Position numbers and translations under genes: made by a program. Positions 1 through 8,460 of a DNA stretch of 64,000 nucleotides are shown one piece after another; the stretch's first letter is position 1, and each line of letters opens with the position of its first letter. Source of the stretch: Proteiniphilum saccharofermentans (GTDB lineage: Bacteria > Bacteroidota > Bacteroidia > Bacteroidales > Dysgonomonadaceae); NCBI RefSeq assembly GCF_900095135.1, contig NZ_LT605205.1, positions 3,968,001 to 4,032,000 of the forward strand, in the 5' to 3' direction. Below the pieces are notes generated by a model, which made no database searches, was not told where the DNA came from, and worked only from the letters and a program-made list of their open reading frames with translations.

Positions 1-757
1 TCAACTCATATCCTTCCTTTTTCAAAAAAGGATATAAAAAATCGTATGCAAGTATCAAACTTTGATACCGGTTATCACCAAGTGTCTGGATATCTAAAAG
101 TCCGGTTCGGCACGCACCTATGATGGGTTCCTGATAAAATACCCCCTGTGCCCACTGATCTAAAATATCTGCGGCAAATCTGGCATAACTCTCATCTTCT
201 TTCAACCAGTAAATAACAGCAGCACTGAGAGCCAGGTCATTGATTTCTCCATTGATTATTGAAACAAACTGTTGTGGATCGATAAAATCTTTCTTATTGG
301 TTTCGGTATTCAACGCCCAAATATACATGGATGTATCATTAGGTACCAACTCTTCAAGGGACGGCATAACATAGGGAGCGCCACTTTCAGTAACAGGATT
401 CCTTTTATGGGTGGAAACCCTCACTGTGGGCACCGGAGCATCCCCCGAGTACCTTACTATATAATGGCCTGTCCCGTCATCGTATGCATGGGTGTAACGC
501 TTTCCCTCTACCCGGTTCATAAGATACCTGCCCAGTATCCACTCCGGATCGCTTTGATGGCGCTCCACATAAGGGCTTACTTTATCATAATGCTCATTGA
601 ATATGGACTTGGCCCATTCATGTTGTTCTATTTTATCAAGAATATATTTTTTCCCGGTATCCTTCACCAGGAGACGGGGATGTTCATGTTGATTCTGCCC
701 CGTACTATAAAAGATACCCGCACACAGCGTAAAAAGGAATACAACTACTCTGCTCAT
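1..757 (-). CDS. Polysaccharide lyase-like (alginate lyase/heparinase fold) protein, C-terminus outside window
   Basis: The reading frame starts at an ATG at 757 and is still open at base 1, so only about 252 N-terminal residues are visible. It begins with a Sec signal peptide (MSRVVVFLFTLCAGIFYSTG) and continues with the HPRLLV motif and alternating helices typical of the (alpha/alpha) toroid N-domain of alginate-lyase and heparinase II/III-like enzymes. Such proteins cleave uronic-acid polysaccharides in the periplasm by beta-elimination. It is the third gene of a minus-strand operon, 59 bp after a heparinase-like gene and downstream of a GH88 unsaturated glucuronyl hydrolase, which fits lyase function. 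The family is inferred from fold and context; the catalytic part is not visible. Confidence 0.7.
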   Translation of the reverse strand, partial: MSRVVVFLFTLCAGIFYSTGQNQHEHPRLLVKDTGKKYILDKIEQHEWAKSIFNEHYDKVSPYVERHQSDPEWILGRYLMNRVEGKRYTHAYDDGTGHYIVRYSGDAPVPTVRVSTHKRNPVTESGAPYVMPSLEELVPNDTSMYIWALNTETNKKDFIDPQQFVSIINGEINDLALSAAVIYWLKEDESYARFAADILDQWAQGVFYQEPIIGACRTGLLDIQTLGDNRYQSLILAYDFLYPFLKKEGYEL

Positions 758-816
758 AATCTACAAAACTCAAAGACAAACAGTTTCTAAATTGATTCAA
801 ATAAATGGCCCAAAGT

Positions 817-2706
817 CTACATTTCCGAAAGCCGTACTTTTATGGAACTTTTTCCATTGTCGATAGTCCATGCAGGTATTCTTAGTTCGACACGTTTCAG
901 GGCTTTCATCTGTCTGTCCAGTTTTAAGGGTGCAGGATAAAGAGACACAACCGACATTGCCAGGCCGGGATGGGAAATATTCTCTACCCTTAAACTCTTG
1001 CCTGACTGTCTGAGGATAACTCCATTATTTGTCAGTTCCACGTCAGAAGTAGTCATTAGCTGCCATGTAACAAGTTCTGTGGAACCGATAGTCTCAATAT
1101 AATCTTCAATCACAAGCGAGGTAGCAGAATCTTTAATGAATCTCCGCTTAGCCTCCTTTAACTGCCCACGGAAGGTAGGTGTCAGATCGATGGTAGCTTC
1201 AGGCATCGCTCCATCTTTAAAATCTACAATAGTGGCTAATCCGTCAACCACATGCAGTTGGTCGTTGACAGTTAAAGTACTATGCCCAAAATTATTTTTG
1301 GTAAGCAAAGTCCATCGCTCACATTCCTGACAACGACTCCATAAATCGAACCCGGTCTGTTCCAGCTCATGATAACTCTGATTTCCCGGATCTACTACCC
1401 AGCGTACTCCGTTTAATTCGAAGACAAACGAACCGCCATCCATATTCCCATGGTTGACCGTACCTCGCCCTCCTTTTCCTCCAAAGTAATAATTATGGCG
1501 GTCACCCTTTTCTCCTGTAAAAACAACAACGGGATTAGAACCTCCCCCCTTCCAGGCCGTAGGGATCTCCCCTTTTCCTTTTTCCTCATATTGAGCAATC
1601 CACACCAGCGCTGCACCGGCGAGCCGTGATAATTTCCCCATCTTGGCGGGAGGTATTAGAAACCGTTCTTTTTCGAAAAAAGAAGCATTCCCGGATTTTG
1701 CAGCAAACCATGCGAGGGTTTCATCTCCCTGCACACTGCGCCTGTCCCCGCAATCAGCAAAATTATAATACCATCCGGATGGCGCATTCATCAGCACCCT
1801 GAAAACCGCACTCTCTTTGAATCCCGGATAGTCGGAATGTCCAAAGTCTTTTCCAAAAGCGCTCTCAAGCATGGCCACAGTAGTTGCGGAAAAGCTGGTT
1901 CCATATTCCCAGTAAGTAGAACCTTCGGGATATACCCCATCGGGCATGTATTCAACCAATGAGTGAGGCAGACCGTCCAATGCCCTTCGAATAGTCTTCG
2001 CAGCAAGTTCGGGATCTTTCCCGGCAATGGCAATAGAAGCAGCAATCATACCACCATTACATACCTGATTCCAGTTATTCGTGCCGTAGGCCCAACTCGG
2101 GTTCTTTCCATTTTCAGGCCAACCTGGAAGGATACCCTTTTCAATCAGAGCACTTTGTGCCAAGTCAATAGTTGACTGCGGAAGATCACCCGCTGTCCAG
2201 TCGAGTCCGATAGCCACCGCCATCGCCATCTCCGCCACATCAAGGAAATGGGAAGGGTTCCAGTCCCGGAAATTACAAACTGCTACCAGTTCGTCATTGA
2301 TCCGCTCCAGTATTTTCGGATCTTTATCGATGCGATACACCATTCCGAGCATATTCATGCGGTAAAGCATTTCGCGGGAGACCGACAATAACCGCCGTCC
2401 GGTCTGAATCCTTTCCAATAAAGGCTCCTCCATGACTTTGCCGGCGTTCAACCGGATAGCCTCATACATATTCCGGGTAACCGGGTCTGTCTTCAGCTTT
2501 CGCCTGAGCGTCTTTTCCGCAGAACTGTTCAAGACAAGGCGGGGTTGGGATTTCCTCAGATTTTTTTTCAGGTATTGCACCGTCATGGGGTTGTCGAGTT
2601 TGGGAATATCATCCCTGCCCGACGCTTTCAACAGACCTGATATTGAGGAGGATGAAAGCATTATAATACATAAAAAAGAGATAACATAATAATGTTGTGT
2701 TTTCAT
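817..2706 (-). CDS. Heparinase II/III-like polysaccharide lyase, secreted
   Basis: This 629-residue protein has an N-terminal signal segment, then an all-helical toroid (about 60-370) with a GTNNWNQVCNGGM motif, then a beta-sandwich C-half opening with a NHGNMDGGSFVFELNG motif near residue 420. That is the layout of heparinase II/III-type lyases, where the helical domain and the HxNxDGGSF-like strand supply active-site residues. The role would be periplasmic beta-elimination of a uronic-acid polysaccharide, giving unsaturated oligosaccharides for the GH88 enzyme encoded 72 bp upstream. The PL family and substrate cannot be fixed by reading alone. It overlaps neither neighbour and sits in the middle of a three-gene minus-strand operon. 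Confidence 0.82.
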   Translation of the reverse strand: MKTQHYYVISFLCIIMLSSSSISGLLKASGRDDIPKLDNPMTVQYLKKNLRKSQPRLVLNSSAEKTLRRKLKTDPVTRNMYEAIRLNAGKVMEEPLLERIQTGRRLLSVSREMLYRMNMLGMVYRIDKDPKILERINDELVAVCNFRDWNPSHFLDVAEMAMAVAIGLDWTAGDLPQSTIDLAQSALIEKGILPGWPENGKNPSWAYGTNNWNQVCNGGMIAASIAIAGKDPELAAKTIRRALDGLPHSLVEYMPDGVYPEGSTYWEYGTSFSATTVAMLESAFGKDFGHSDYPGFKESAVFRVLMNAPSGWYYNFADCGDRRSVQGDETLAWFAAKSGNASFFEKERFLIPPAKMGKLSRLAGAALVWIAQYEEKGKGEIPTAWKGGGSNPVVVFTGEKGDRHNYYFGGKGGRGTVNHGNMDGGSFVFELNGVRWVVDPGNQSYHELEQTGFDLWSRCQECERWTLLTKNNFGHSTLTVNDQLHVVDGLATIVDFKDGAMPEATIDLTPTFRGQLKEAKRRFIKDSATSLVIEDYIETIGSTELVTWQLMTTSDVELTNNGVILRQSGKSLRVENISHPGLAMSVVSLYPAPLKLDRQMKALKRVELRIPAWTIDNGKSSIKVRLSEM

Positions 2707-2778
2707 ATTTGTCTAAATAATTTCATTTTATTTTCCTATTTCAGCTTTCATCCATACCCTCAACCGGGGTTCAGTATT

Positions 2779-4023
2779 TTATCGAACTTCCTGGACAACA
2801 GGTGCCCCGTTGGCCAGGCGTTCCCTGCGAACAAGCGACTCGATAAAATAGTAGTCAGCATATATGATCGGCACATTAATCTCCGAACCATGCGGCAAAT
2901 GACCGATGCTCGATATGGTTAGGAAACCGTGCTGCTCATGCAAGCCGGCACGATACTTCTTCGAGACACTCTCAATGATCCGGTCTGCCATTTCCCGATA
3001 ATAGTCCCCCTTATCCGTACCCATCGTAGATAGTTCATACAATGCGGAAGCTGTAATGGTTCCGGCAGAAACATCACGGGGTGCATCGGGAATATCCGGA
3101 GTATCAAAATCCCAGTAGGGAACCTTATCTTCCGGCAGGTTCGGATGTGCCAGTATAAAGTTGGCGATCGCCTCTGCCTGTTCCAAATACCTCTTATCTC
3201 CTGTCTCCCTGAAACACAGGGTATATCCATATAAACCCCACGCCTGTCCCCTTGCCCAGGCCGATTCATGCGAATACCCCTGGTGTGTATGGAACTGGAT
3301 AGCCTTTCCGTCGCCGGCAGCATCATAATCAACCACATGGAAGCTACTGTAATCGGGCCTGAAGTGGTTCTGCATGGTCGTATTGGCATGGGTAACGGCA
3401 ATATCCCGGTACTTAGGGTCTCCGCTGACCTTCGATGCCCAGAAGAGAAGTTCGAGATTCATCATATTATCAATAATGACCGGGAACTGCCATTTATCAC
3501 CATTATGGTCCCATGAACGAATACATCCTATAAGAGGATTATAACGGGAGATTAACGATTCGGCCGTTTCAAGCAGGATATCCTGATATCCCGGCACGCC
3601 GGATAACCGTAAACCGTTTCCATAACTGCAATACATCATAAATCCCAGGTCGTGTGTCCCTTTGTAGCTCTTTAACGACTCCAGGTAACCGGTATGTTTT
3701 ATTGCCGCTGCCTTCCAATAATCATCATTGGTCAGTTCATACATATACCAGAGATTGCCCGGGAAGAACCCGGAAGTCCAGTCCCGGGCTCTTACCAACC
3801 GCAGCGAACCATCCGGTTCAATATTCCTCGGGGAAGGGCGTTCTTCTGGAGTAGTACCGTTTATCTGATGGGCCGCATCAATGGCTTCAAAGGCAAACCG
3901 GAGCTGCTGTTCAGCAAACGCAAGATTATCTCTTACCAGAGCATCCTTCATCTTCCCGGGGGATGACTGTGAAGTACACCCCACAAATACAATCACAAGT
4001 AATAATAAATAGTTTTTTTGCAT
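2779..4023 (-). CDS. GH88 unsaturated glucuronyl hydrolase, lipoprotein
   Basis: This 414-residue protein starts with a lipoprotein signal whose Cys is residue 16 (IVFVGC). The rest is a GH88 (alpha/alpha)6 barrel. The two aspartates expected for this family are visible in HDLGF (Asp125) and VIIDNMMNLELL (Asp185), and the SHESAWARGQAWGLYGY signature follows at about 251. GH88 enzymes hydrate the 4,5-unsaturated uronic acid left by polysaccharide lyases, completing breakdown to monosaccharides. It is the first intact gene of an operon with two lyase-like genes, a coherent lyase/hydrolase set. The start lies directly after a decayed coding stretch that ends three bases upstream. Confidence 0.92.
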   Translation of the reverse strand: MQKNYLLLLVIVFVGCTSQSSPGKMKDALVRDNLAFAEQQLRFAFEAIDAAHQINGTTPEERPSPRNIEPDGSLRLVRARDWTSGFFPGNLWYMYELTNDDYWKAAAIKHTGYLESLKSYKGTHDLGFMMYCSYGNGLRLSGVPGYQDILLETAESLISRYNPLIGCIRSWDHNGDKWQFPVIIDNMMNLELLFWASKVSGDPKYRDIAVTHANTTMQNHFRPDYSSFHVVDYDAAGDGKAIQFHTHQGYSHESAWARGQAWGLYGYTLCFRETGDKRYLEQAEAIANFILAHPNLPEDKVPYWDFDTPDIPDAPRDVSAGTITASALYELSTMGTDKGDYYREMADRIIESVSKKYRAGLHEQHGFLTISSIGHLPHGSEINVPIIYADYYFIESLVRRERLANGAPVVQEVR

Positions 4024-4025
4024 AT

Positions 4026-4190
4026 TTACATTTTATAACGTTTCATACTGATAGTCACCTCACTTGCAGTCGCTTTATTGATGTATACGAAAGCACGGTA
4101 AGCTCCATCACCGGTTTCAACTATTCAACAGACTGTCCGTTACTCACTTTCGCCGAAAATTTATATGAGACCTCTTTTCCAGTATCGGTC
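4026..4190 (-). pseudogene. Degraded C-terminal end of a secreted protein upstream of GH88
   Basis: On the minus strand, a stretch reading DTGKEVSYKFSAKVSNGQSVE stops at an in-frame TAG. One frame over, the text continues as VETGDGAYRAFVYINKATASEV and then TISMKRYKM before a TAA at 4026-4028. The two pieces join smoothly if one frameshift is assumed, and the text reads like a beta-sandwich C-terminus. It ends three bases before the GH88 start, so it was probably the preceding operon gene. No open frame extends further upstream. The family is not recognised, and the call rests on translation only. Confidence 0.35.
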
Positions 4191-4238
4191 GAGATTTAAC
4201 GAGTGAAAAAACAAATTGGTATAAATGTGGAGTCCAGT

Positions 4239-4271
4239 ATTCATACAAAACAATGAAATCTTTGTATGAAT
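4239..4271. repeat. 11-bp inverted repeat with 11-bp spacer
   Basis: ATTCATACAAA at 4239-4249 is matched by TTTGTATGAAT at 4261-4271. It could be a hairpin in the leader of the lyase operon or a second regulator site next to the palindrome at 4312. No T-run follows on either strand, so a terminator is unlikely. Confidence 0.4.
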
Positions 4272-4311
4272 CACACATTAACCCACGTAATATATATTTT
4301 TTCATTTCTCA

Positions 4312-4333
4312 TTATAAATCACATGATTTATAA
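4312..4333. promoter_or_regulatory. 22-bp palindrome, possible operator of the lyase operon
   Basis: The perfect arms TTATAAATCA and TGATTTATAA are separated by CA. The site lies about 290 bp upstream of the GH88 start. Size and symmetry suit a dimeric repressor such as a GntR- or LacI-type uronate regulator, but no such gene is present in the window, so the role is inferred. Confidence 0.35.
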
Positions 4334-4609
4334 AATTAAAAAAAATACCGAAAACTATAATCCTCCGTGTACGAACACACAAGTTACCATAAACGATCCA
4401 ACATTCAAAGAATAACCCTTCAGCTGAAAATCAACCGAAAACACCATTTATCAGCAGGATAACGCCTGTAAAATTAATAAAATTCTACAAATTACCACCT
4501 TCTATGTACTCAATTTATTCAATCGCACTCTCAAAATAACGCAAACCCAAGCAATAATAGAACTTCCAGAATAGTAGTGACTGATGAGGGGTAATAATAG
4601 ATGCAGGTA

Positions 4610-6019
4610 TCATCTTTTCTCCAGCAACACCACATTTTCCACATGATGCGTGTGGGGAAACATGTCGACAGGTTGCACACGGGTAACCCTGTACTTGCCA
4701 TCAAGCAAGCTCAGGTCGCGTGCCTGTGTGGCAGGATTACAACTTACATACACAATCCGCTCCGGTTCAGCCAGAAGGATCGCATCAATCACATCATTGT
4801 GCATACCGGCCCGGGGCGGATCGGTGATAATCACATCCGGACGTCCATGCTCAGATATAAAATCGGCAGTAAGCACATCTTTCATATCACCGGCATAAAA
4901 GAGGGTGTTATCAATTCCGTTCAAACGTGAATTCTCATGTGCATCATGAATAGCTTCAGGAACATATTCTATCCCCACCACCTTTTTGGCATTCCGCGCC
5001 ACGAAATTGGCAATGCTGCCGGTACCGGTGTAAAGGTCGTAGACCGTCTCCTTTCCTGACAATTGTGCAAAATCACGCGCTACTTTATAAAGATTATACG
5101 CCTGTTCGCTATTGGTCTGGAAAAACGATTTGGGACCGATTTTGAATTTAAGCCCTTCCATCTCTTCGTAAATATGATCGCGACCACGCCAGACAATCAC
5201 TTCCTGATCGGTGATCGTATCGTTGGCTTTTTGGTTGACGACATAGAGTAATGAAGTGATTTGCGGAAATTCTTCGGTAATGAAATTCATCAGTTTCTCT
5301 CTTTTTTCCGGATCGTCTTCATAAAAGACCACGATCACCATCCATTCTCCAATGGAACTGTTGCGGATGATGAGCGTACGCATCAGTCCCACCTGGTTGC
5401 GAAGGTCGAAAAAGGTGTAACCGTTCTCCAGGCAAAACTCCCGGACTGCATTCCTTATCTGGTTGGAGAGGTCATCCTGAAGCCAGCATTTATCGATATC
5501 CAGTACTTTATCGAACATTCCGGGGATATGAAAACCCAGTGCATTCATATTGTCGAACGTTTCGTTGCTCGCTATTTGTGCTTCGGTCAACCATTTCTTA
5601 TTGGAAAAGGTGAATTCCAGTTTATTCCTGTAAAAGGTTGCATGAGACGCACCCAGAATGGGGTTAAAGTCGGGCAGATCGATCTTTCCTATCCGCTCAA
5701 GGTTATCCGTCACCTGCCGGTGCTTCTGCTTCAACTGCTCGTTATAAGGCAACATCTGCCACTTACAACCGCCACAGACTCCAAAATGACTACAAAATGG
5801 CACCGTTCTGTTTTCTGCATATTTTTCAATGCGTACCACCCTACCCTCTGCAAAGCTGTTCTTTTTCCGTGTCAACTGAATATCCACCACATCTCCGGGC
5901 ACTGCAAAAGGCACGAAGACAGCCATGCCGTCTACCTTGGCAATCGCCTTACCCTCGGCAGCCACATCAGTAATAAGAATATTTTCCAATAAGGGAAGTT
6001 GCTTTTTCTTTCTTGCCAT
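4610..6019 (-). CDS. rlmD: 23S rRNA (uracil-C5)-methyltransferase, RlmD/TrmA family
   Basis: This enzyme methylates a uridine of 23S rRNA at C5 using S-adenosylmethionine. An N-terminal TRAM domain is followed by an iron-sulfur cluster motif (CSHFGVCGGC, with a further Cys in DIDKCWLQ), then the SAM-binding fold (YDLYTGTGSIANF), the DPPRAGMH motif, and the catalytic cysteine in VYVSCNPATQ. Length is normal for the family. The open frame extends to an ATG at 6058, but a TATCTTTG promoter element at 6039-6046 would lie inside that longer version. The start at 6019 (MARKKKQLP) is therefore preferred. Several paralogues of this family exist in Bacteroidetes, so the exact target uridine is an inference. 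Confidence 0.9.
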   Translation of the reverse strand: MARKKKQLPLLENILITDVAAEGKAIAKVDGMAVFVPFAVPGDVVDIQLTRKKNSFAEGRVVRIEKYAENRTVPFCSHFGVCGGCKWQMLPYNEQLKQKHRQVTDNLERIGKIDLPDFNPILGASHATFYRNKLEFTFSNKKWLTEAQIASNETFDNMNALGFHIPGMFDKVLDIDKCWLQDDLSNQIRNAVREFCLENGYTFFDLRNQVGLMRTLIIRNSSIGEWMVIVVFYEDDPEKREKLMNFITEEFPQITSLLYVVNQKANDTITDQEVIVWRGRDHIYEEMEGLKFKIGPKSFFQTNSEQAYNLYKVARDFAQLSGKETVYDLYTGTGSIANFVARNAKKVVGIEYVPEAIHDAHENSRLNGIDNTLFYAGDMKDVLTADFISEHGRPDVIITDPPRAGMHNDVIDAILLAEPERIVYVSCNPATQARDLSLLDGKYRVTRVQPVDMFPHTHHVENVVLLEKR

Positions 6020-6038
6020 CTGTCTCACTTTACAACTA

Positions 6039-6046
6039 CAAAGATA
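6039..6046 (-). promoter_or_regulatory. -7 promoter element of rlmD
   Basis: TATCTTTG on the minus strand matches the Bacteroidetes -7 consensus TAnnTTTG, about 20 bp before the ATG at 6019. It excludes the alternative start at 6058. Confidence 0.6.
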
Positions 6047-6156
6047 AAATTTATCCACTGATTTCTTTTATACATCATAAAACAAAATCAGGTTTGTCCG
6101 TTGAAAAGGATTTCGGACACACGGCCTTAACGCTCTTTGCAAATTAGTGTACTCTT

Positions 6157-8244
6157 TTAATCAGAGAGCTCAATAAAGTCAATACCGATCTGATTTTTAT
6201 CCGCTGGCATCAAATATTCCATATTCAGGAGATTCCTCCCTCTATTAATCACTACATTCTTCAATGTATATTCATTGATTATATCATTCTCTTCGAATGA
6301 ATCTATAATTACACCATCTCCCTGATTAATTGAAAGTGAAAAAGTTCCATACTTCGGACCTTTGGAAAATTGAATTGTCACATCAGACACCCGCTCCTCA
6401 TTTGAGAAAAAAGATAGCGTAAGAGTATCTTTTGGTTTCATATCACTCCAAAAAACCTGCATATTATTACTCCATCCTCTGTTAACATTGTTGCTGTAAC
6501 GAAAATTACCTCCTGTTACTTTTTCTAATATCATATTCTCAGCTTCTACCTTATTATTCACTATTAGAGGTGAAACTACATCTTCGCGACTCATTGCTAC
6601 GGGAAAAGATGCATCTGAGAGGTTTGAACGAGGAATATTTTTTATATCTTTGGGACTGATGTACCAAAAAGTAATGGGTGAAAAATGGATCACAGCCTTT
6701 GTCCAATGCCACATCTCCATGTCAAATCTTAAAGATTTTTCGAAGGGTATTGCATCCAGTGAGCGAAACCTGACATTGTTTGTATACCCCGGATCAAAAT
6801 TCCCACTGCCATCCGGTTGAGCTATAAAAGGATGTCCTGTAAATTTTTCCGGCCGACACCATGCATATCCGTAATAATCTTCAGTTCCGGTTCCGAAATG
6901 CGAAGGAAAAGATTCACCGTCGACATATATTTTCTCATCACCTTCTCCCCACCATGCGTAGACAGTATTGAACAAAGTTAAGCAGTCCCCGACATACACT
7001 CCTCGTCCTTTTAACTTCACGTAATTTATATCGAAGGGAAAACCGTCTCCTTCATTATTTTTCATTTCCCCTGTGCTTAAAAAGCTATATTGTTTCCAGG
7101 TCGAACAAAAATACATTGTGTTTTTCGTCCATTTATAGGGAAGAGTGATGATCTCCGCATAGTCAATCTTCACATCCTGATCCCCTCTGTTTTCAAGCAA
7201 AATATCACATTTTCTCTTAAAAGGCATTACCCAATAACAAGACATAGTGCCGTCATCTTCAATTTTCGTGTACCATGAACTGTTTTTTCTTATTTTATAC
7301 CCGGTTCCGAAAAAGTCGCCTATGGGACAACTAATTGCCTTATTACCATCGAACAAAATATGAATTATTGTACTGCGTAATGCCTGTTCATAATTCCCGG
7401 CATTCATCCTGAGGGTTATTTTGCGTATTGCTGAATGATCGTTATGTATAGTCAAATTCAGATTTTCACCCACAGGAATTAATCCTTGCAATGTGTCTTT
7501 TTTCATTTCCTGTGAAATGAGGACATCCTTATCTGTTAGCTTTTTCTGAGTCGTATCTATTAGTTCTTTTGCGGCAAGCAACTGGGACATTTCAAAGGTT
7601 TTTACTTGCGTTTTACTTTCATATATACGATAATTTATATTGTAATATATGGCTTCTTCTTCCCCGCTTTTAGCTCCCATGCTCTTTATATTATCACTCT
7701 CATAAGTAATTTTGCATTTGCCGGAATAAGGTATTGGTAAATAAAGATTATGCCCTCTCATACCATAATCCGTCAGGTCCGATACGGAACTCGAAAGAGG
7801 CGCTCCTACCAATTGTCCCCCGCTGATAATGCTTAAAGCGTCGCCCTCAATTGCGGGGGTAGAATAATCATCGAGATATATCCTTAATATCCCTCTCCCT
7901 GAATCTTTACCGGAAAAAGTCATCCATATACGGACAATTGCCCCGGGACCTTTTGCATCCATCAGGACATATTCTTTTCGATCATGATCGACTTCTGTTC
8001 TTAAAAACATGTTCCGGTCCCAATTGGCAAACCAGCTTTTGAGATCAGGATCTACAGATGCCCTGTCATAACTGCTGAATTGTCTACATGTATAAAATGG
8101 CGAGGGGTATTCCGCCAGATTTTCTCTATCTGTCATTTCTTGCAGAAGACTTTCGAATGACACAACCTGTTGGGAATAGGTAACGTTGAAACTTATCAGT
8201 AACATAAAAAATAATATCCCCAGTTGATGGACTGTTGAATTCAT
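6157..8244 (-). CDS. GH172 (DUF2961) glycoside hydrolase, secreted
   Basis: This 695-residue protein has a signal peptide followed by a DUF2961 beta-jelly-roll core, now classed as GH172. Characterised members act on furanosides, including alpha-fructofuranosidases and exo-alpha-D-arabinofuranosidases. Two candidate catalytic glutamates are visible, Glu434 (WWGEGDEK) and Glu455 (FGTGTEDYYGYAW). Their spacing of 21 residues matches what I recall for the nucleophile/acid-base pair of a characterised member. A C-terminal beta-domain (about 570-695) may bind carbohydrate. It diverges from the hybrid sensor gene across a shared 216-bp intergenic region, so it probably belongs to that sensor's regulon. 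D-arabinofuranose, L-arabinofuranose and fructofuranose targets remain open. Confidence 0.85.
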   Translation of the reverse strand: MNSTVHQLGILFFMLLISFNVTYSQQVVSFESLLQEMTDRENLAEYPSPFYTCRQFSSYDRASVDPDLKSWFANWDRNMFLRTEVDHDRKEYVLMDAKGPGAIVRIWMTFSGKDSGRGILRIYLDDYSTPAIEGDALSIISGGQLVGAPLSSSVSDLTDYGMRGHNLYLPIPYSGKCKITYESDNIKSMGAKSGEEEAIYYNINYRIYESKTQVKTFEMSQLLAAKELIDTTQKKLTDKDVLISQEMKKDTLQGLIPVGENLNLTIHNDHSAIRKITLRMNAGNYEQALRSTIIHILFDGNKAISCPIGDFFGTGYKIRKNSSWYTKIEDDGTMSCYWVMPFKRKCDILLENRGDQDVKIDYAEIITLPYKWTKNTMYFCSTWKQYSFLSTGEMKNNEGDGFPFDINYVKLKGRGVYVGDCLTLFNTVYAWWGEGDEKIYVDGESFPSHFGTGTEDYYGYAWCRPEKFTGHPFIAQPDGSGNFDPGYTNNVRFRSLDAIPFEKSLRFDMEMWHWTKAVIHFSPITFWYISPKDIKNIPRSNLSDASFPVAMSREDVVSPLIVNNKVEAENMILEKVTGGNFRYSNNVNRGWSNNMQVFWSDMKPKDTLTLSFFSNEERVSDVTIQFSKGPKYGTFSLSINQGDGVIIDSFEENDIINEYTLKNVVINRGRNLLNMEYLMPADKNQIGIDFIELSD

Positions 8245-8278
8245 GCTATTTTCTTATTAAATACAAATTCATGAAAAC

Positions 8279-8286
8279 CAAAGTTA
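8279..8286 (-). promoter_or_regulatory. -7 promoter element of the GH172 gene
   Basis: TAACTTTG on the minus strand fits TAnnTTTG, 35 bp upstream of the GH172 ATG, in the divergent region shared with the sensor gene. Confidence 0.5.
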
Positions 8287-8438
8287 ATTCATAAATTTGC
8301 TGTTGAAGAAAATATTGTGCCATAAAAGTGTAATATTTTCTCATCAAAGTTCTATTTAACTGTTTTTATAAACCAGAGACCATTCACTCCTGCAAAGGAA
8401 CATGGTGGTTGGATACTGAATGATACTGATTTGAATTT

Positions 8439-8452
8439 CAATTTATAAATTG
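8439..8452. promoter_or_regulatory. 14-bp palindrome directly upstream of the hybrid sensor gene
   Basis: CAATTTATAAATTG is a perfect palindrome ending 8 bp before the sensor ATG. It could be a regulator site or a chance AT-rich symmetry. Confidence 0.25.
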
Positions 8453-8460
8453 TAAAGATC

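Larger units (their letters stand above)
4191..4609. other. Intergenic, AT-rich, with two inverted repeats
   Basis: No coding sequence is supported here. The stretch is AT-rich and lies between the convergent-free ends of the lyase operon (upstream side) and rlmD (3' side). It contains an 11-bp inverted repeat, ATTCATACAAA at 4239-4249 and its complement at 4261-4271, and a 10-bp-arm palindrome at 4312-4333. Both are listed as possible regulatory sites for the lyase operon. Nothing else stands out. Confidence 0.6.

Noticed and set aside
272-790. 172-codon plus-strand frame over the first lyase-like gene
   Set aside because: It lies opposite a frame with a signal peptide and enzyme motifs, and its own translation has no recognisable pattern.
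5261-5992. 243-codon plus-strand frame opposite rlmD
   Set aside because: Shadow of rlmD, which has complete catalytic motifs; the opposite translation has no domain features.
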